A DNA stretch of 40,451 nt from an uncultured Saprospiraceae bacterium (GCA_937923465.1 CALDUB010000316.1:1-40451), one strand, 5' to 3'; positions 1-9,501 are shown, counted from the first letter of the stretch. A program made the numbers and translations. Notes: generated from the sequence alone by a model not told the origin.

Positions 1-884
1 GCATCTGGATAAAGAATGGCGGAAGCCCAAGGTGGAATAAACCAAATAATACTACCAAAACCCATTAAACACATAGCGAGAAAGGCGGCTTTGCTGGCAT
101 TAACGGAGTCCTTGGCGGTTAAAAATCGAAAGGAGTCATGCAAATTCATAATGGTGACCAATTGTTTCGCTAAAAAAAATACAAATGTTCCGACTAGTAG
201 CAGCGGGTAATTCATATTCGGTCCTATCACAAAATCCGAAGGAAAATTGTTGACGAGTTCAACTGGTCCTCCGACTTTTACGAGGGCTACGATAGCACAA
301 ACGACAGAAATTACCGCAACAACTAAGGTCTGCATAAAATCAGAAGCAACTACGCCCCACGCCCCCGAAAGCACAGACACAAATACGACGGTCATACCCG
401 CAATGATGATAGTAGTTCCTATATCTGCATTAAAAACTGCAGATGCGAAGACCCCCAGAGCATTGAGCCAGACACCCGCATTTATTAGCGTAAAGATGAT
501 TAATGCCCACGAAAAAAAGAGTTCATTCTGAGGACCAAATCGACCTTTGATGGCTTCCGTTGGTGTATCGACTCGCATTTGTCGAAAACGCTTGGCAAAA
601 TAGAGCCAACCACAAAAATAAGAGAAAGTATTAGCGAGAAAAACCAAGCAAACGGCAAATCCATCCGTGAAGGCTTTGCCCGCAGCACCCGTAAAAGTCC
701 ATGCGGAAAATTGCATCATAAATGCCGTAGAACCAACCATCCACCAAAGCATCCGACCTCCACCTCTGAAATAATCACTAGTGGATTTAGCAGCCATGTT
801 TTTAAATGTGAAACCAATTCCTATGATTAACAGAAAGTATCCAGCAATTACCGCATACTCGTAAAACATCTCGTTGCCATTCAT
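1..884 (-). CDS. Sodium:solute symporter (SSS) family transporter, N-terminal part, truncated by the window edge
   Basis: The minus strand from ATG at 884 reads MNGNEMFYEYAVIAGYFLLIIGIGFTFKNMAAKSTSDYFRGGGRMLWWMVGSTAFMMQFSAWTFTGAAGKAFTDGFAV... open to base 1. It is missing from the ORF track because it has no stop in the window. SDYFRGGGR and the TM pattern are typical of SSS transporters. Confidence 0.88.
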   Translation of the reverse strand, partial: MNGNEMFYEYAVIAGYFLLIIGIGFTFKNMAAKSTSDYFRGGGRMLWWMVGSTAFMMQFSAWTFTGAAGKAFTDGFAVCLVFLANTFSYFCGWLYFAKRFRQMRVDTPTEAIKGRFGPQNELFFSWALIIFTLINAGVWLNALGVFASAVFNADIGTTIIIAGMTVVFVSVLSGAWGVVASDFMQTLVVAVISVVCAIVALVKVGGPVELVNNFPSDFVIGPNMNYPLLLVGTFVFFLAKQLVTIMNLHDSFRFLTAKDSVNASKAAFLAMCLMGFGSIIWFIPPWASAILYPD

Positions 885-1119
885 GTATTGTGTTGTTGTA
901 TTAGACTTTTTTAGATCTTAGACATTGGATGTTAGATATTGTAACTACTCAGGTCGGTATCGGGCACTAATTTTTATTGAGGTTTGGTCGAATTCTTCAT
1001 TAGAGCTTAAACGTTGGATGTTAGATATTAGATTTTTTACAAGTGGAGTTAGATTTTTATGTTTTTTGATTTTGATAATCAACAGGATACGTATAAAATT
1101 AATTTTACTGTTTAGGAGG

Positions 1120-1175
1120 TCTAACGTCCAAAGTCTAACATCTAACATCCAAAATCCAAAGTCCAAAATCTTACA
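1120..1175. repeat. Eight in-register degenerate heptamers
   Basis: tctaacg tccaaag tctaaca tctaaca tccaaaa tccaaag tccaaaa tcttaca; inverse-orientation heptamers at 911-945 and 1000-1034. Confidence 0.8.
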
Positions 1176-2307
1176 AATGACTAACATCAGTCCCATTATC
1201 GTTCTTCCTGATAATGTCAATTAACTCCTGATACAAACTTCCTTCTTTAAAACTTTGATAAGGAGAAAAGGGCTCGCCTTGGATATCTTTTACGAATTCT
1301 CTTGCCAGACATTCCCAGTTTTTCTCTGTATCTCCTTTAATCTTGGGCTGACTATCCAATATATCTTTAGGAGTGGATATTTCTTCCCAAGTTTTATCTT
1401 TCGTAAACATATATAATGGTCCCATTCCATAGTGCCCTTTAATATAAATGGCGCCTTTCGAGCCATAAAAAACGATATGGTCTTCGTTGAATCTTGGGTT
1501 TAGACCACCATGTTTAAAGAGAACAGAAACAGGTTTCGTCGCTAGCGGACTCTCTAATTGCGCCATTACCGTATAGGTCCATTCTACATTGCTTTCTCCC
1601 CATTCTAAAGCAGGGTCATTTAAGTCTTTTGGAATATGTTCTCTTCTAGTTTTAAAATTATGAACACCTTTAACAATTGGCGCTTTGCCTAAGTCGTCGC
1701 GGACTTCTCCAGATATGGATAATATTTTCTCTCCAATCACAGAAGTGGCAATAGAAATCATATGCGTGAAGTTGTTATTCAAACGACCTCCTCCAGCTTC
1801 TTTTCGGTGTGACCAACCGAAAGGGATATCTCTTTCTAGATTAAAGTGAGAGATGAATTCTGCTTCCAGAGGTTCTCCGATTGCGCCTGCTGCGACTAAC
1901 TGTTTAGCATGTTGAATACAAGGCATATAGCGAAAACTTGATGCAAAAGCGGTTTTTACATTATACTGCTTTGATAAGTCATAAAGCTCTTTTGCCGAAC
2001 CCCCGCTATCCGTCAGTGGTTTGTCGCAAAACACATGACAGCCTTGTTTAATTGCAGGTAAAATTGCCTGATAATGGGCACCACCAGGAGTTCCTATCGA
2101 TACGATATCTGGCTGACAATCTTTTAATGCTTGCTCCCAATTGGTGTTGGTATAAGGGATTGATTTTTTCTTTGCCACTTCCGCCAAAACGCTTTCCGTT
2201 CTACCTACCATCCCGACTACTTCTGCACCCACATTTCTGAATGCATCGGTATGACCTTGACCCGCAAATCCAGTCCCTGAAACGAGTACTTTTAATTTTC
2301 TTTTCAT
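1171..2307 (-). CDS. Gfo/Idh/MocA family oxidoreductase
   Basis: 378 aa; Rossmann-like N-terminus (VLVSGTGFAGQGHTDAF), EKP-like motif (HVFCDKPLTDSG) and typical family length. Confidence 0.9.
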   Translation of the reverse strand: MKRKLKVLVSGTGFAGQGHTDAFRNVGAEVVGMVGRTESVLAEVAKKKSIPYTNTNWEQALKDCQPDIVSIGTPGGAHYQAILPAIKQGCHVFCDKPLTDSGGSAKELYDLSKQYNVKTAFASSFRYMPCIQHAKQLVAAGAIGEPLEAEFISHFNLERDIPFGWSHRKEAGGGRLNNNFTHMISIATSVIGEKILSISGEVRDDLGKAPIVKGVHNFKTRREHIPKDLNDPALEWGESNVEWTYTVMAQLESPLATKPVSVLFKHGGLNPRFNEDHIVFYGSKGAIYIKGHYGMGPLYMFTKDKTWEEISTPKDILDSQPKIKGDTEKNWECLAREFVKDIQGEPFSPYQSFKEGSLYQELIDIIRKNDNGTDVSHL

Positions 2308-2320
2308 TTGTTTGTTAAGT

Positions 2321-2576
2321 TAAGTACGTAACCCTATTTATCTGGACATTTTGACCCTGACGGGCAAGCGAGGATGTTTTTCCGCTCCCGAGCAAAGCGT
2401 CGGGACAAGTTATTTTCCTCTTAAAAATAGTTCTCCCGACTTGTCAGTACGGGACAGGCTGTGATGCAGACCGCCGAGCAAAGCATCGGCACACGGCATG
2501 TAACGATTTTTAAGAGAAAACTATCAACAAAATCTCTCTGTCAAATTTATCCACATAATATAGTGTCACGTACTTA
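2321..2576. repeat. MITE-like dispersed repeat, copy A (about 256 bp)
   Basis: Terminal inverted repeats TAAGTACGT (2321-2329) and ACGTACTTA (2568-2576). The interior is highly similar to 8522-8709 (ccctatttatctggacatttt..ccctgacgggcaagcgaggat..caaagcgtcgg..acaagttattttcctcttaaaa). Confidence 0.8.
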
Positions 2577-2633
2577 GTTTTAATTCTAGTTTTCTTTTTT
2601 GTCAAAGAAACATAGTCTAATCCCAATCGAGAA

Positions 2634-3581
2634 TTAATGGTTAACTATCATTTCACCATATTCACCATTTAAACAAGCAATTATTTGATTACCTCCAGGT
2701 TCTCCTGCATGATAGTGATAACCTCTTATTTTGTCTTCATGACCTCCACATTTATCCAAGTCTGTTGGTTTATTTCCTTCTTTATCCAACAAAGCATAAA
2801 TACCAAATCCGTCAATTGCATAACCAATCATAGGGGCATGACTATCATTTTGTGCGATTTCTTTAGTACATCCTGTCACTGCATGGTAATGATAACCAAC
2901 ATGTGGATTGACATGCCCACCACAATCATCAAGCGGAGCTAAGGTATGTGCTTTTAGGATTGCTTCGGTAGGCGCAGGCGGGTCAAAATTTACACCGTTG
3001 AAAGCTAAACCCACAATTCCTCTTCTTAATCTTGAGGACTTATTACGGTAAATGGGATTGATAGGAATATAGTACGTAGTTATGTGGTCATGATAAAATG
3101 AAGGTTGACATTCTACACAATGATTTTTATATATGTCTTCAACATCAGGTTTTGCTGCACCTTCACATTGTTCTTGCGTAAAGGTTACTTTTATAGAGCC
3201 GTCATCATTGTACAATTTCCATTTGGAATCCGTATAAAACTCTCCGATACCCGAAATAAAATGACCGTCAACATCATATACTTTTCCTTTATCAAACCAA
3301 ATTCCACCTTTTTCTTTTGAATCATCAATATGTCTTGGACACCAAGGTCCCATTTGATGCTCGCTGGGTTCAGATTTAACAACAACTTTATAACATTGGG
3401 CTGTTGTTCCTCCTGAAAGTTTATGTTCTACAGTTTCAATTTCTTGAACCAAATTTTCTTTTATGAAGAAAGTAGGGTTTACAGGAATAATCGGTTCCGT
3501 TATTTTTTTGTTATCCTCTTCACAACTTGTCAGGACAAAAACGAATAGACTGATGCTGAGTAATGTTTTGATTAGATTCAT
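2634..3581 (-). CDS. YHYH domain-containing lipoprotein
   Basis: Lipobox-like VLTSC; two YHYH motifs (HVGYHYHAVTG, IRGYHYHAGEPGG). Confidence 0.85.
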   Translation of the reverse strand: MNLIKTLLSISLFVFVLTSCEEDNKKITEPIIPVNPTFFIKENLVQEIETVEHKLSGGTTAQCYKVVVKSEPSEHQMGPWCPRHIDDSKEKGGIWFDKGKVYDVDGHFISGIGEFYTDSKWKLYNDDGSIKVTFTQEQCEGAAKPDVEDIYKNHCVECQPSFYHDHITTYYIPINPIYRNKSSRLRRGIVGLAFNGVNFDPPAPTEAILKAHTLAPLDDCGGHVNPHVGYHYHAVTGCTKEIAQNDSHAPMIGYAIDGFGIYALLDKEGNKPTDLDKCGGHEDKIRGYHYHAGEPGGNQIIACLNGEYGEMIVNH

Positions 3582-3755
3582 CTCTTATGTTTTGAATTTT
3601 GTCAGGTAACCATTTTTTTCGCGTTCTTAAATGACTCCGTTTCACTTAATTGACCGTAATGTATTAAATATCTTTTTATAAATTTATTTTCATCGAAGAC
3701 ATATTTGCAAAATAGGGGAGATGTGTACTTGTGCTTTACTCATAGAGGTTTAAAC

Positions 3756-3798
3756 ATGAAGTATGAAGCATGAACAATTCATACTTCACACTTCATAT
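3756..3798. repeat. Inverted heptamer array (ATGAAGT ATGAAGC ATGAACA / TTCATAC TTCACAC TTCATAT)
   Basis: Three degenerate 7-mers followed by their reverse-complement-type 7-mers. Confidence 0.75.
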
Positions 3799-3817
3799 TT
3801 TTGGTTCTTTGACAAAA

Positions 3818-5971
3818 CTAGTCCTTAGTATACTTAACTGGACTATTCGTATTCCAAAATAAAAACGCCCAACGGTCTGCCTCTTCATCTAGTATCATTC
3901 CCACAGGTTTTCCTGCACCATGACCCGCATCTACTGCTACGCGTATCAAAACAGGATTGTCGCCTTCGTGCGCCTTCTGTAGACGTGCTGCAAACTTAAA
4001 AGAGTGCGCAGGTACCACACGGTCGTCATGGTCAGCTGTAGTTACCATAGTTGCAGGATATTGTGTTCCTTCTTTTAGATTGTGCAAAGGAGAGTAGCCA
4101 TACAGATTTTTAAAGTCCGCCTCGCTCGCTTCACTTGAGCCATACTCAGGAATCCATCCTTTACCCACCGTAAATTTATGATAACGCAACATATCCATAA
4201 CACCTACTGCAGGATAGGCAACTGCTGCTATATCAGGACGTTGTGCAAGAGTGGCACCGACCAATAGTCCACCATTCGAACCACCAGAAACTGAAAGTTT
4301 CTCTGTGCTCGTATAGCCTTCTTTTTTCAAATAATCCGCAGCTGCAAAGAAATCATCAAAGACATTTTGCTTGTTTAAAAGCATACCGCCTTCGTGCCAT
4401 TTTTCGCCATATTCGCCACCACCACGTAGATTTGGCATAGCGAAAACACCACCGTTTTCTAATAAAATCACGCGACTAGTCGAGAAACTTGGAGACAAAC
4501 TCACATTAAATCCACCATAAGCGTAGAGATAAGTCGGATTTTGTCCGTTCATTTCTAAACCCTTTTTGTGTACGATAAACATCGTGACTGGCGTACCGTC
4601 TTTTGAGGTATAAGTTACTTGTTTTTCTACGTAATCTTCTGGATTAAACTTCAATTCAGTTTTGAAAAATTGTTCAGATTTTCCTGTTTTTACATCATAC
4701 TTGAAAATAGAAACAGGGTAGGTGAACGAAGTAAAAGAGTAGAACAAAATGTTGTCTTCGTCTTTTCCATTAAAGCCACCAGCACTTCCCAGTCCAGGCA
4801 AATCAATTGCCTTTCTATTGCTACCGTCAAAGTCCAACTGGTAGATACGTGTTGTTGCTTTTTCTAGATAATCAGCAAATAATTTGCCACCACCAGTAGA
4901 AATAGACTGCAATAAATTCTCTGTTTCAGGAATAACTTCTGTCCAGTTTTCTTTGGCAGGATTATTCAAGTCAACTTGAATTAAACGGTAATTTGGTGCG
5001 TCAATATTGGTCTTAAACAACATTTTTCCCCCTCCCAAGTGCTTAACGGCGCTTGTTTTCTTATTATATCCCGCAAAAAGTTCTACAAAAGGACCATCCT
5101 TTTCTAAGTCTTTCACAAAAGTTGCAAAGCCATCCGTACCAGGTTGTTTGTACAGCACAAAATACTTTTCATCTTCCGTTACAGAGCCAAAGTGGTAAAT
5201 GTTTGGATTATTATCATCACGATAAACGAGTCTATCTTTACTTTGGTCATCTCCCAATTTGTGATAATAAACTGAGTGAAATTGATTGTTTCCTTTCAAC
5301 TCATCGCCCTCCGCAGGGGCAGGGTAGCGGCTATAAAAGAAGCCGTCTTTGTACCAAGATGCACCACTAAACTTTACCCAATTCAGTTCATCACCCAATT
5401 GTTTTTTAGTTGCAATCTCCATGACATACATCTTTTGCCAATCCGAACCTCCGTCCGAACGCGCATAAGTAACATATTTGTTGTCTTTAGAAATGCCAGC
5501 CAAATTGATAGATGTTGTACCTTCGGCGTTGATAGCATTTGGGTCTAGAAAAACTTCTGGTTCGCCCTCCAAACCTTTTTGGATATAGATGACAGATTGA
5601 TTTTGTAGACCACTATTTTTATTGAAAAAGTAGTATTCACCTGCTTTGAAAGGTGCACCAACTTTTGGATAATTAAAAATATCCTCGTAGCGGTCACGTA
5701 TCGCATCACGATAAGGAATATTCTCCAAATAGCTGAATGTCACTTCATTTTGAGCTTTTACCCAAGCTTTTGTATCGTCTGCATTGTCGTCTTCGAGCCA
5801 GCGGTATTCGTCTTTTACTGTTGTACCGAAATAAGTATCAGTAGTATCAACAGTTTTAGTTTCAGGATAAGTCAGTTTCATAACTGGATTTTTTACTGCG
5901 GCCGAGTCAGTTGTATCGGCGCAAGATGCAAGCGTCATAGTCGCTGCAATTATCAAGAGTAAATTTTTCAT
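3818..5971 (-). CDS. S9 family prolyl oligopeptidase, predicted lipoprotein
   Basis: 717 aa; lipobox TLASC; catalytic-Ser motif SGGSNGGLLVGA, DHDDRVVPAHSFKFAARLQ and C-terminal DAGHGAG. Confidence 0.95.
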   Translation of the reverse strand: MKNLLLIIAATMTLASCADTTDSAAVKNPVMKLTYPETKTVDTTDTYFGTTVKDEYRWLEDDNADDTKAWVKAQNEVTFSYLENIPYRDAIRDRYEDIFNYPKVGAPFKAGEYYFFNKNSGLQNQSVIYIQKGLEGEPEVFLDPNAINAEGTTSINLAGISKDNKYVTYARSDGGSDWQKMYVMEIATKKQLGDELNWVKFSGASWYKDGFFYSRYPAPAEGDELKGNNQFHSVYYHKLGDDQSKDRLVYRDDNNPNIYHFGSVTEDEKYFVLYKQPGTDGFATFVKDLEKDGPFVELFAGYNKKTSAVKHLGGGKMLFKTNIDAPNYRLIQVDLNNPAKENWTEVIPETENLLQSISTGGGKLFADYLEKATTRIYQLDFDGSNRKAIDLPGLGSAGGFNGKDEDNILFYSFTSFTYPVSIFKYDVKTGKSEQFFKTELKFNPEDYVEKQVTYTSKDGTPVTMFIVHKKGLEMNGQNPTYLYAYGGFNVSLSPSFSTSRVILLENGGVFAMPNLRGGGEYGEKWHEGGMLLNKQNVFDDFFAAADYLKKEGYTSTEKLSVSGGSNGGLLVGATLAQRPDIAAVAYPAVGVMDMLRYHKFTVGKGWIPEYGSSEASEADFKNLYGYSPLHNLKEGTQYPATMVTTADHDDRVVPAHSFKFAARLQKAHEGDNPVLIRVAVDAGHGAGKPVGMILDEEADRWAFLFWNTNSPVKYTKD

Positions 5972-6227
5972 TATTAACGGTTGGTTAGCTAAATGGTTAT
6001 TTTGCGTCGAAGATAAAAGTTTAAATGTAGAATGACTAATGGAAAATGTCTAATGTGATTAAAAAGTAGGGAATTAGGTGTCAGGCTTTTCATTAGTACG
6101 CAAATGTGTTTTAGTATTGTGGGAAGCGAGTTATGAATTGTTGAAATGAATTAGAGGCGAGCTTGGATTTAGGCTGCTCCAAATTGTGGAAGTCAAAGCC
6201 GCCCGACACCTCGTTCCTGACCCCTTT

Positions 6228-6387
6228 AAAAAAAAGAAAGCGACAACCGGGGGGTCATCGCTTCTTGGTGATTATTCTTTTTACGGGGTGTACCGTGTGT
6301 GGATTGATTATAATTTGTTAACAGCGCGAAAGTTCGCGAGATTACACTAAAAGAAAAAAATGGACACCTGATTCCGTAGAAATAATC
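6228..6387 (-). ncRNA. Candidate structured small RNA, 6S-like (SsrS-like) architecture
   Basis: Paired distal arms: 6381-6387 with 6270-6276 (GATTATT/AATAATC), 6374-6377 with 6283-6286 (ACGG/CCGT), 6364-6368 with 6287-6291 (GGTGT/ACACC). Apical hairpin CGCGAA-CT-TTCGCG (6325-6338). Terminator hairpin 6238-6263 plus T-tract on the minus strand; -7-like TAATTTTG (6393-6400) just upstream of the 5' arm. Confidence 0.5.
6238..6263 (-). terminator. Rho-independent terminator of the 6S-like RNA candidate
   Basis: Minus strand AAGCGATGACCCCCCGGTTGTCGCTT followed by TCTTTTTTTT. Confidence 0.7.
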
Positions 6388-7001
6388 AGCCGCAAAATTA
6401 GTCTAAAGTCAGTCTACGTATATACCTGAAAAAAGGTATTTAATATATTCTAACTTGTTTTGATGTGTTAAAGGTAGATGTGAAAGGGCATTTTACAAAA
6501 GAAATCTTTGAAAGATTAAGAAAAATACCTACAAGTAAGTATTTGGTTATCAATAGATTTATACAATTTAATATCATTTATGTAATTTGATTTTTATATC
6601 AGGAAAAGGTAGAGTATCAGACTAGAACTTTTAGGAATAGAAACTGTTTTTTTTAGACGATAGACAAAATATGTTAGACTTTAGATTCTCCCAATAGTAA
6701 AGCTAAGCATATGTGTACTTCACTGATTATCGACATTTATGAAATTCAAAAAACGATTTTACTTAAAAAAGTCTAGCGTCTAAATGAATTGACAATCAAA
6801 CGCGTAATACATTTTGTTGTATTGAAAACTCGTAAGATTTTTTCTTTGCGTTCTCTCCAACAAGAGTTCTTTGCAAGCTGCGCTCTCAAAACTCTGCGTC
6901 TTTGCGCCTTTGCGTTGAAAAATTTTATCGTACAAGTTGCAATGACATTTCATCTAAAATCTAACATTCAAAGTCTAATTAAACGACACAAAGCAAAAAA
7001 A

Positions 7002-8138
7002 ATGAATAGGTCTAATTTATTTTCCGAGTCAGAAAAACGCCGCTATGCTCGTCATTTTTCCCTCTCAGATGTTGGCGAAGAGGGACAGCAGCGATTAAAA
7101 TCTGCAAAGGTCTTGTGCATCGGTGCGGGAGGTCTGGGAAGTCCATTGCTGTTGTATTTAGCTGCCGCAGGAGTGGGGGAGATAGGTATTTGTGATTTTG
7201 ATATCGTATCGGAAAGTAATTTGCAACGGCAGATATTATTCACGGAAGAAAACGTAGGGAAGAGTAAAGCTATTATAGCTAAAAGTCATTTGACCGCACT
7301 AAATCCTCATATTAAATATCATATTCACGACGAAAAATTGACTTCTGAAAATGCATTGCGCATTTTTGAAAAGTATGACATTATTGCCGACGGAAGTGAT
7401 AATTTTCCGACTCGATACTTGGTGAATGATGCCTGCGTTTTAACCAATAAACCCTGTGTTTTTGGTGCGGTTAGTCGATTTGAAGGGCAAGTGTCGGTTT
7501 TTAATCTAAAGAGAGTAGACGGCACTTTTGGACCTAATTACCGCGATATATTTTCAGAGCCACCTGCACCAGGCACCGTTTTAAATTGCGCAGAAGCAGG
7601 CGTTTTGGGTGTGTTGCCAGGTATTATTGGTAGTATGCAAGCTAATGAGGTCATAAAAATTATTACAGGAATAGGAGAAGTGTTAGATGGTCGTTTGTTT
7701 TTTTTCGATGCCAAAGATTTCACTTCACGTACATTGAAAATTCGTAAAAATTCTGACATTAAAATCGAAAAACTAATAGATTATGACTTCTTTTGTGGTC
7801 TGAAAGCTCCCGAAATATCGTACGACGAATTAAATGAAATGCGGACCACAGGAGAAGATTTTCAACTTATAGATGTACGAGAAAAAGAGGAATATGAGCG
7901 AAAGAACACAGGAGGGACCTTAATGCCACTGTCAGAGTTCGAAGAGCATATTTCAAACATTTCAAGACGTGATAAGGTTGTTATTTGTTGTCAGAGTGGA
8001 AAACGCAGCTTAATAGCAGCAGGAAGACTACTCGATGCAGGCTTTGAAAATGTATATTCACTGAAAGGTGGGATAGAAGCACTAGAAAATAAAACTTGTT
8101 CTTTGACAAATCCCCCCGCGTTGCGGGACAAGCAGTGA
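7002..8138 (+). CDS. HesA/MoeB/ThiF family adenylyltransferase with C-terminal rhodanese domain
   Basis: 378 aa from the internal start MNRSNLFSESEKRRYARHFSLSDVGEEGQQRLKSAKVLCIGAGGLGSPLLLYLAAAGVG; rhodanese segment FQLIDVREKEEYE...VVICCQSGKRS. The annotated ORF extension (6789-7001) reads through repeat DNA and is probably non-coding. Confidence 0.9.
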   Translation: MNRSNLFSESEKRRYARHFSLSDVGEEGQQRLKSAKVLCIGAGGLGSPLLLYLAAAGVGEIGICDFDIVSESNLQRQILFTEENVGKSKAIIAKSHLTALNPHIKYHIHDEKLTSENALRIFEKYDIIADGSDNFPTRYLVNDACVLTNKPCVFGAVSRFEGQVSVFNLKRVDGTFGPNYRDIFSEPPAPGTVLNCAEAGVLGVLPGIIGSMQANEVIKIITGIGEVLDGRLFFFDAKDFTSRTLKIRKNSDIKIEKLIDYDFFCGLKAPEISYDELNEMRTTGEDFQLIDVREKEEYERKNTGGTLMPLSEFEEHISNISRRDKVVICCQSGKRSLIAAGRLLDAGFENVYSLKGGIEALENKTCSLTNPPALRDKQ

Positions 8139-8172
8139 TTGTCCCGTGCAACGGGGGGATTTGTCAGAGAAC
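8098..8172. repeat. Near-perfect palindrome with about 34-bp arms spanning a stop codon
   Basis: GTTCTTTGACAAATCCCCCCGCGTTGCGGGACAA-gcagtga-TTGTCCCGTGCAACGGGGGGATTTGTCAGAGAAC; the TGA stop (8136-8138) of the ThiF/rhodanese gene lies in the loop. Confidence 0.85.
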
Positions 8173-8188
8173 CATAAAACTTAACAAA

Positions 8189-8524
8189 ATGAAAAAACTA
8201 ACAGAAAAGGAATTCCGCGAATTAACGAAGCCGTTACCACTACGCGAGCGCGAAAGACTAAAGCGTCAAGAAATGACACCAGACTGGCTAGAAAGTCAAA
8301 TAGTAACTGCCAAACAGGAGATGAAAAATGATATCTATCTCGGTATCCCTTGGGTCATCATGTACACTATTTCCTTATTACAATTTGGATTAACCTCCGC
8401 TACCATTGCCATTTTCTGCATTGGTGCGGCTTACTTCGTTTACGTAACGATAAAGCGCGGAAACTATGGACTTTTAAAGAAAAAAGTCCAAGTATTCGAA
8501 AAAATCCTTCAACACCTAAGTTAA
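8189..8524 (+). CDS. Small predicted two-TM membrane protein
   Basis: MKKLTEKEFRELTKPLPLRERERLKRQEMTPDWLESQIVTAKQEM... with two hydrophobic segments; the start is internal to ORF 8096-8524. Confidence 0.65.
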   Translation: MKKLTEKEFRELTKPLPLRERERLKRQEMTPDWLESQIVTAKQEMKNDIYLGIPWVIMYTISLLQFGLTSATIAIFCIGAAYFVYVTIKRGNYGLLKKKVQVFEKILQHLS

Positions 8525-8709
8525 GTACGTAACCCTATTTATCTGGACATTTTGCCCCTGACGGGCAAGCGAGGATATTTTCCGCTTTCGAGCAAAGCGT
8601 CGGTACAAGTTATTTTCCTCTTAAAAACAGTTCTCCCGACCTATCGGTACCGGACAGGCTAAAAAATCTCTCTCTCAAATTTATCCATATAAATAATGTC
8701 ACGTACTTA
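8522..8709. repeat. MITE-like dispersed repeat, copy B (188 bp)
   Basis: Same TIRs (TAAGTACGT 8522-8530, ACGTACTTA 8701-8709) and interior as copy A, but lacks an internal segment of about 70 bp. Confidence 0.8.
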
Positions 8710-8715
8710 AAACTC

Positions 8716-9336
8716 TTAATGCATTCTATCCCCGCGCAATTCCAGAGTATCAATTATTTTAGCCTCATGCTCCAAATATTCTTGCCAACGCGCCTCTGCT
8801 TTTTCTTTTCCAAAATAAGAGCGTGCTAAATCCAAGAACAAAACATAATGCCCCGCCTCAGAAACCATGAATTTATGATAAAAACTACGCAGTTCTACTT
8901 CTTTTATATTTATAGACAACAAACGGAAGCGTTCACAAGAACGTGCTTCTATTAGTCCCGCTACTAATAATTCTTCTAATAATTTCTCTTCACGCGACAC
9001 GCCGGTCTTCATAAAACTGCGTAATTTATTTACATATTCATCTTTACGCTGACGCCCCAGAGTAAGATTTCTCTTTTTCATTTCAGCCAACACTTGTCTA
9101 AAATGTCCCCATTCTTCCGTCACAATAGGCGCTAAGTCATCCACTAATCTAGTGTATTCAGGATAGCGCGAAATCATCAACATGCAATGCATCGCCGCTT
9201 TTTGCTCACAATAAGCATGGTCCGTTAGTATTTCTTCTAACTCAATTTCGGCAATGCGCACCCAGCGTGGGTCTGTAGGGAGTTTAAGTCCTAGCATTTG
9301 TACACTCTGCAAATCATCTTGTTCTGTCGTCGTCAT
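8716..9336 (-). CDS. miaE: tRNA-(ms[2]io[6]A)-hydroxylase, MiaE-like
   Basis: 206 aa ferritin-like di-iron protein: LTDHAYCEQKAAMHCMLMISRYPEY.. EEWGHFRQVLAEMKKR.. MVSEAGHYVLFLDLAR. Confidence 0.85.
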   Translation of the reverse strand: MTTTEQDDLQSVQMLGLKLPTDPRWVRIAEIELEEILTDHAYCEQKAAMHCMLMISRYPEYTRLVDDLAPIVTEEWGHFRQVLAEMKKRNLTLGRQRKDEYVNKLRSFMKTGVSREEKLLEELLVAGLIEARSCERFRLLSINIKEVELRSFYHKFMVSEAGHYVLFLDLARSYFGKEKAEARWQEYLEHEAKIIDTLELRGDRMH

Positions 9337-9501
9337 AATTAAGTATTTTAGAAGTTGAACACAAAAATATAATTTTAAGAGAAGTATTGGGTCAAAATTG
9401 TGACAAAAAAAATAAAATACGTCAAAGAAATATTATAAATTATCAAGCATGGTAAATTGTAACAGGTCTATATTGACCGTCTCATCCGACAACGTCAAAT
9501 C

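Noticed and set aside
500-688. Minus-strand 62-aa ORF in the track
   Set aside because: It is an out-of-frame shadow of the SSS transporter reading frame, which is open across 1-884 on the same strand.
16-830. Plus-strand ORFs 16-210, 247-531 and 579-830
   Set aside because: Low-complexity translations antisense to the clear SSS transporter frame.
1120-1175. Possible CRISPR array (regular short repeats)
   Set aside because: The unit is 7 nt, contiguous and degenerate, without unique spacers; no cas genes in the window.
925-1224. Overlapping ORFs 925-1224 (+) and 945-1220 (-)
   Set aside because: Translations of heptamer repeat arrays (SLTSNIQNPKSKI..), not proteins.
6789-7001. N-terminal extension of the ThiF/rhodanese ORF
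   Set aside because: Encoded by dispersed-repeat DNA; family similarity starts at MNRSNLFSESEKRRYARHFSL (7002).
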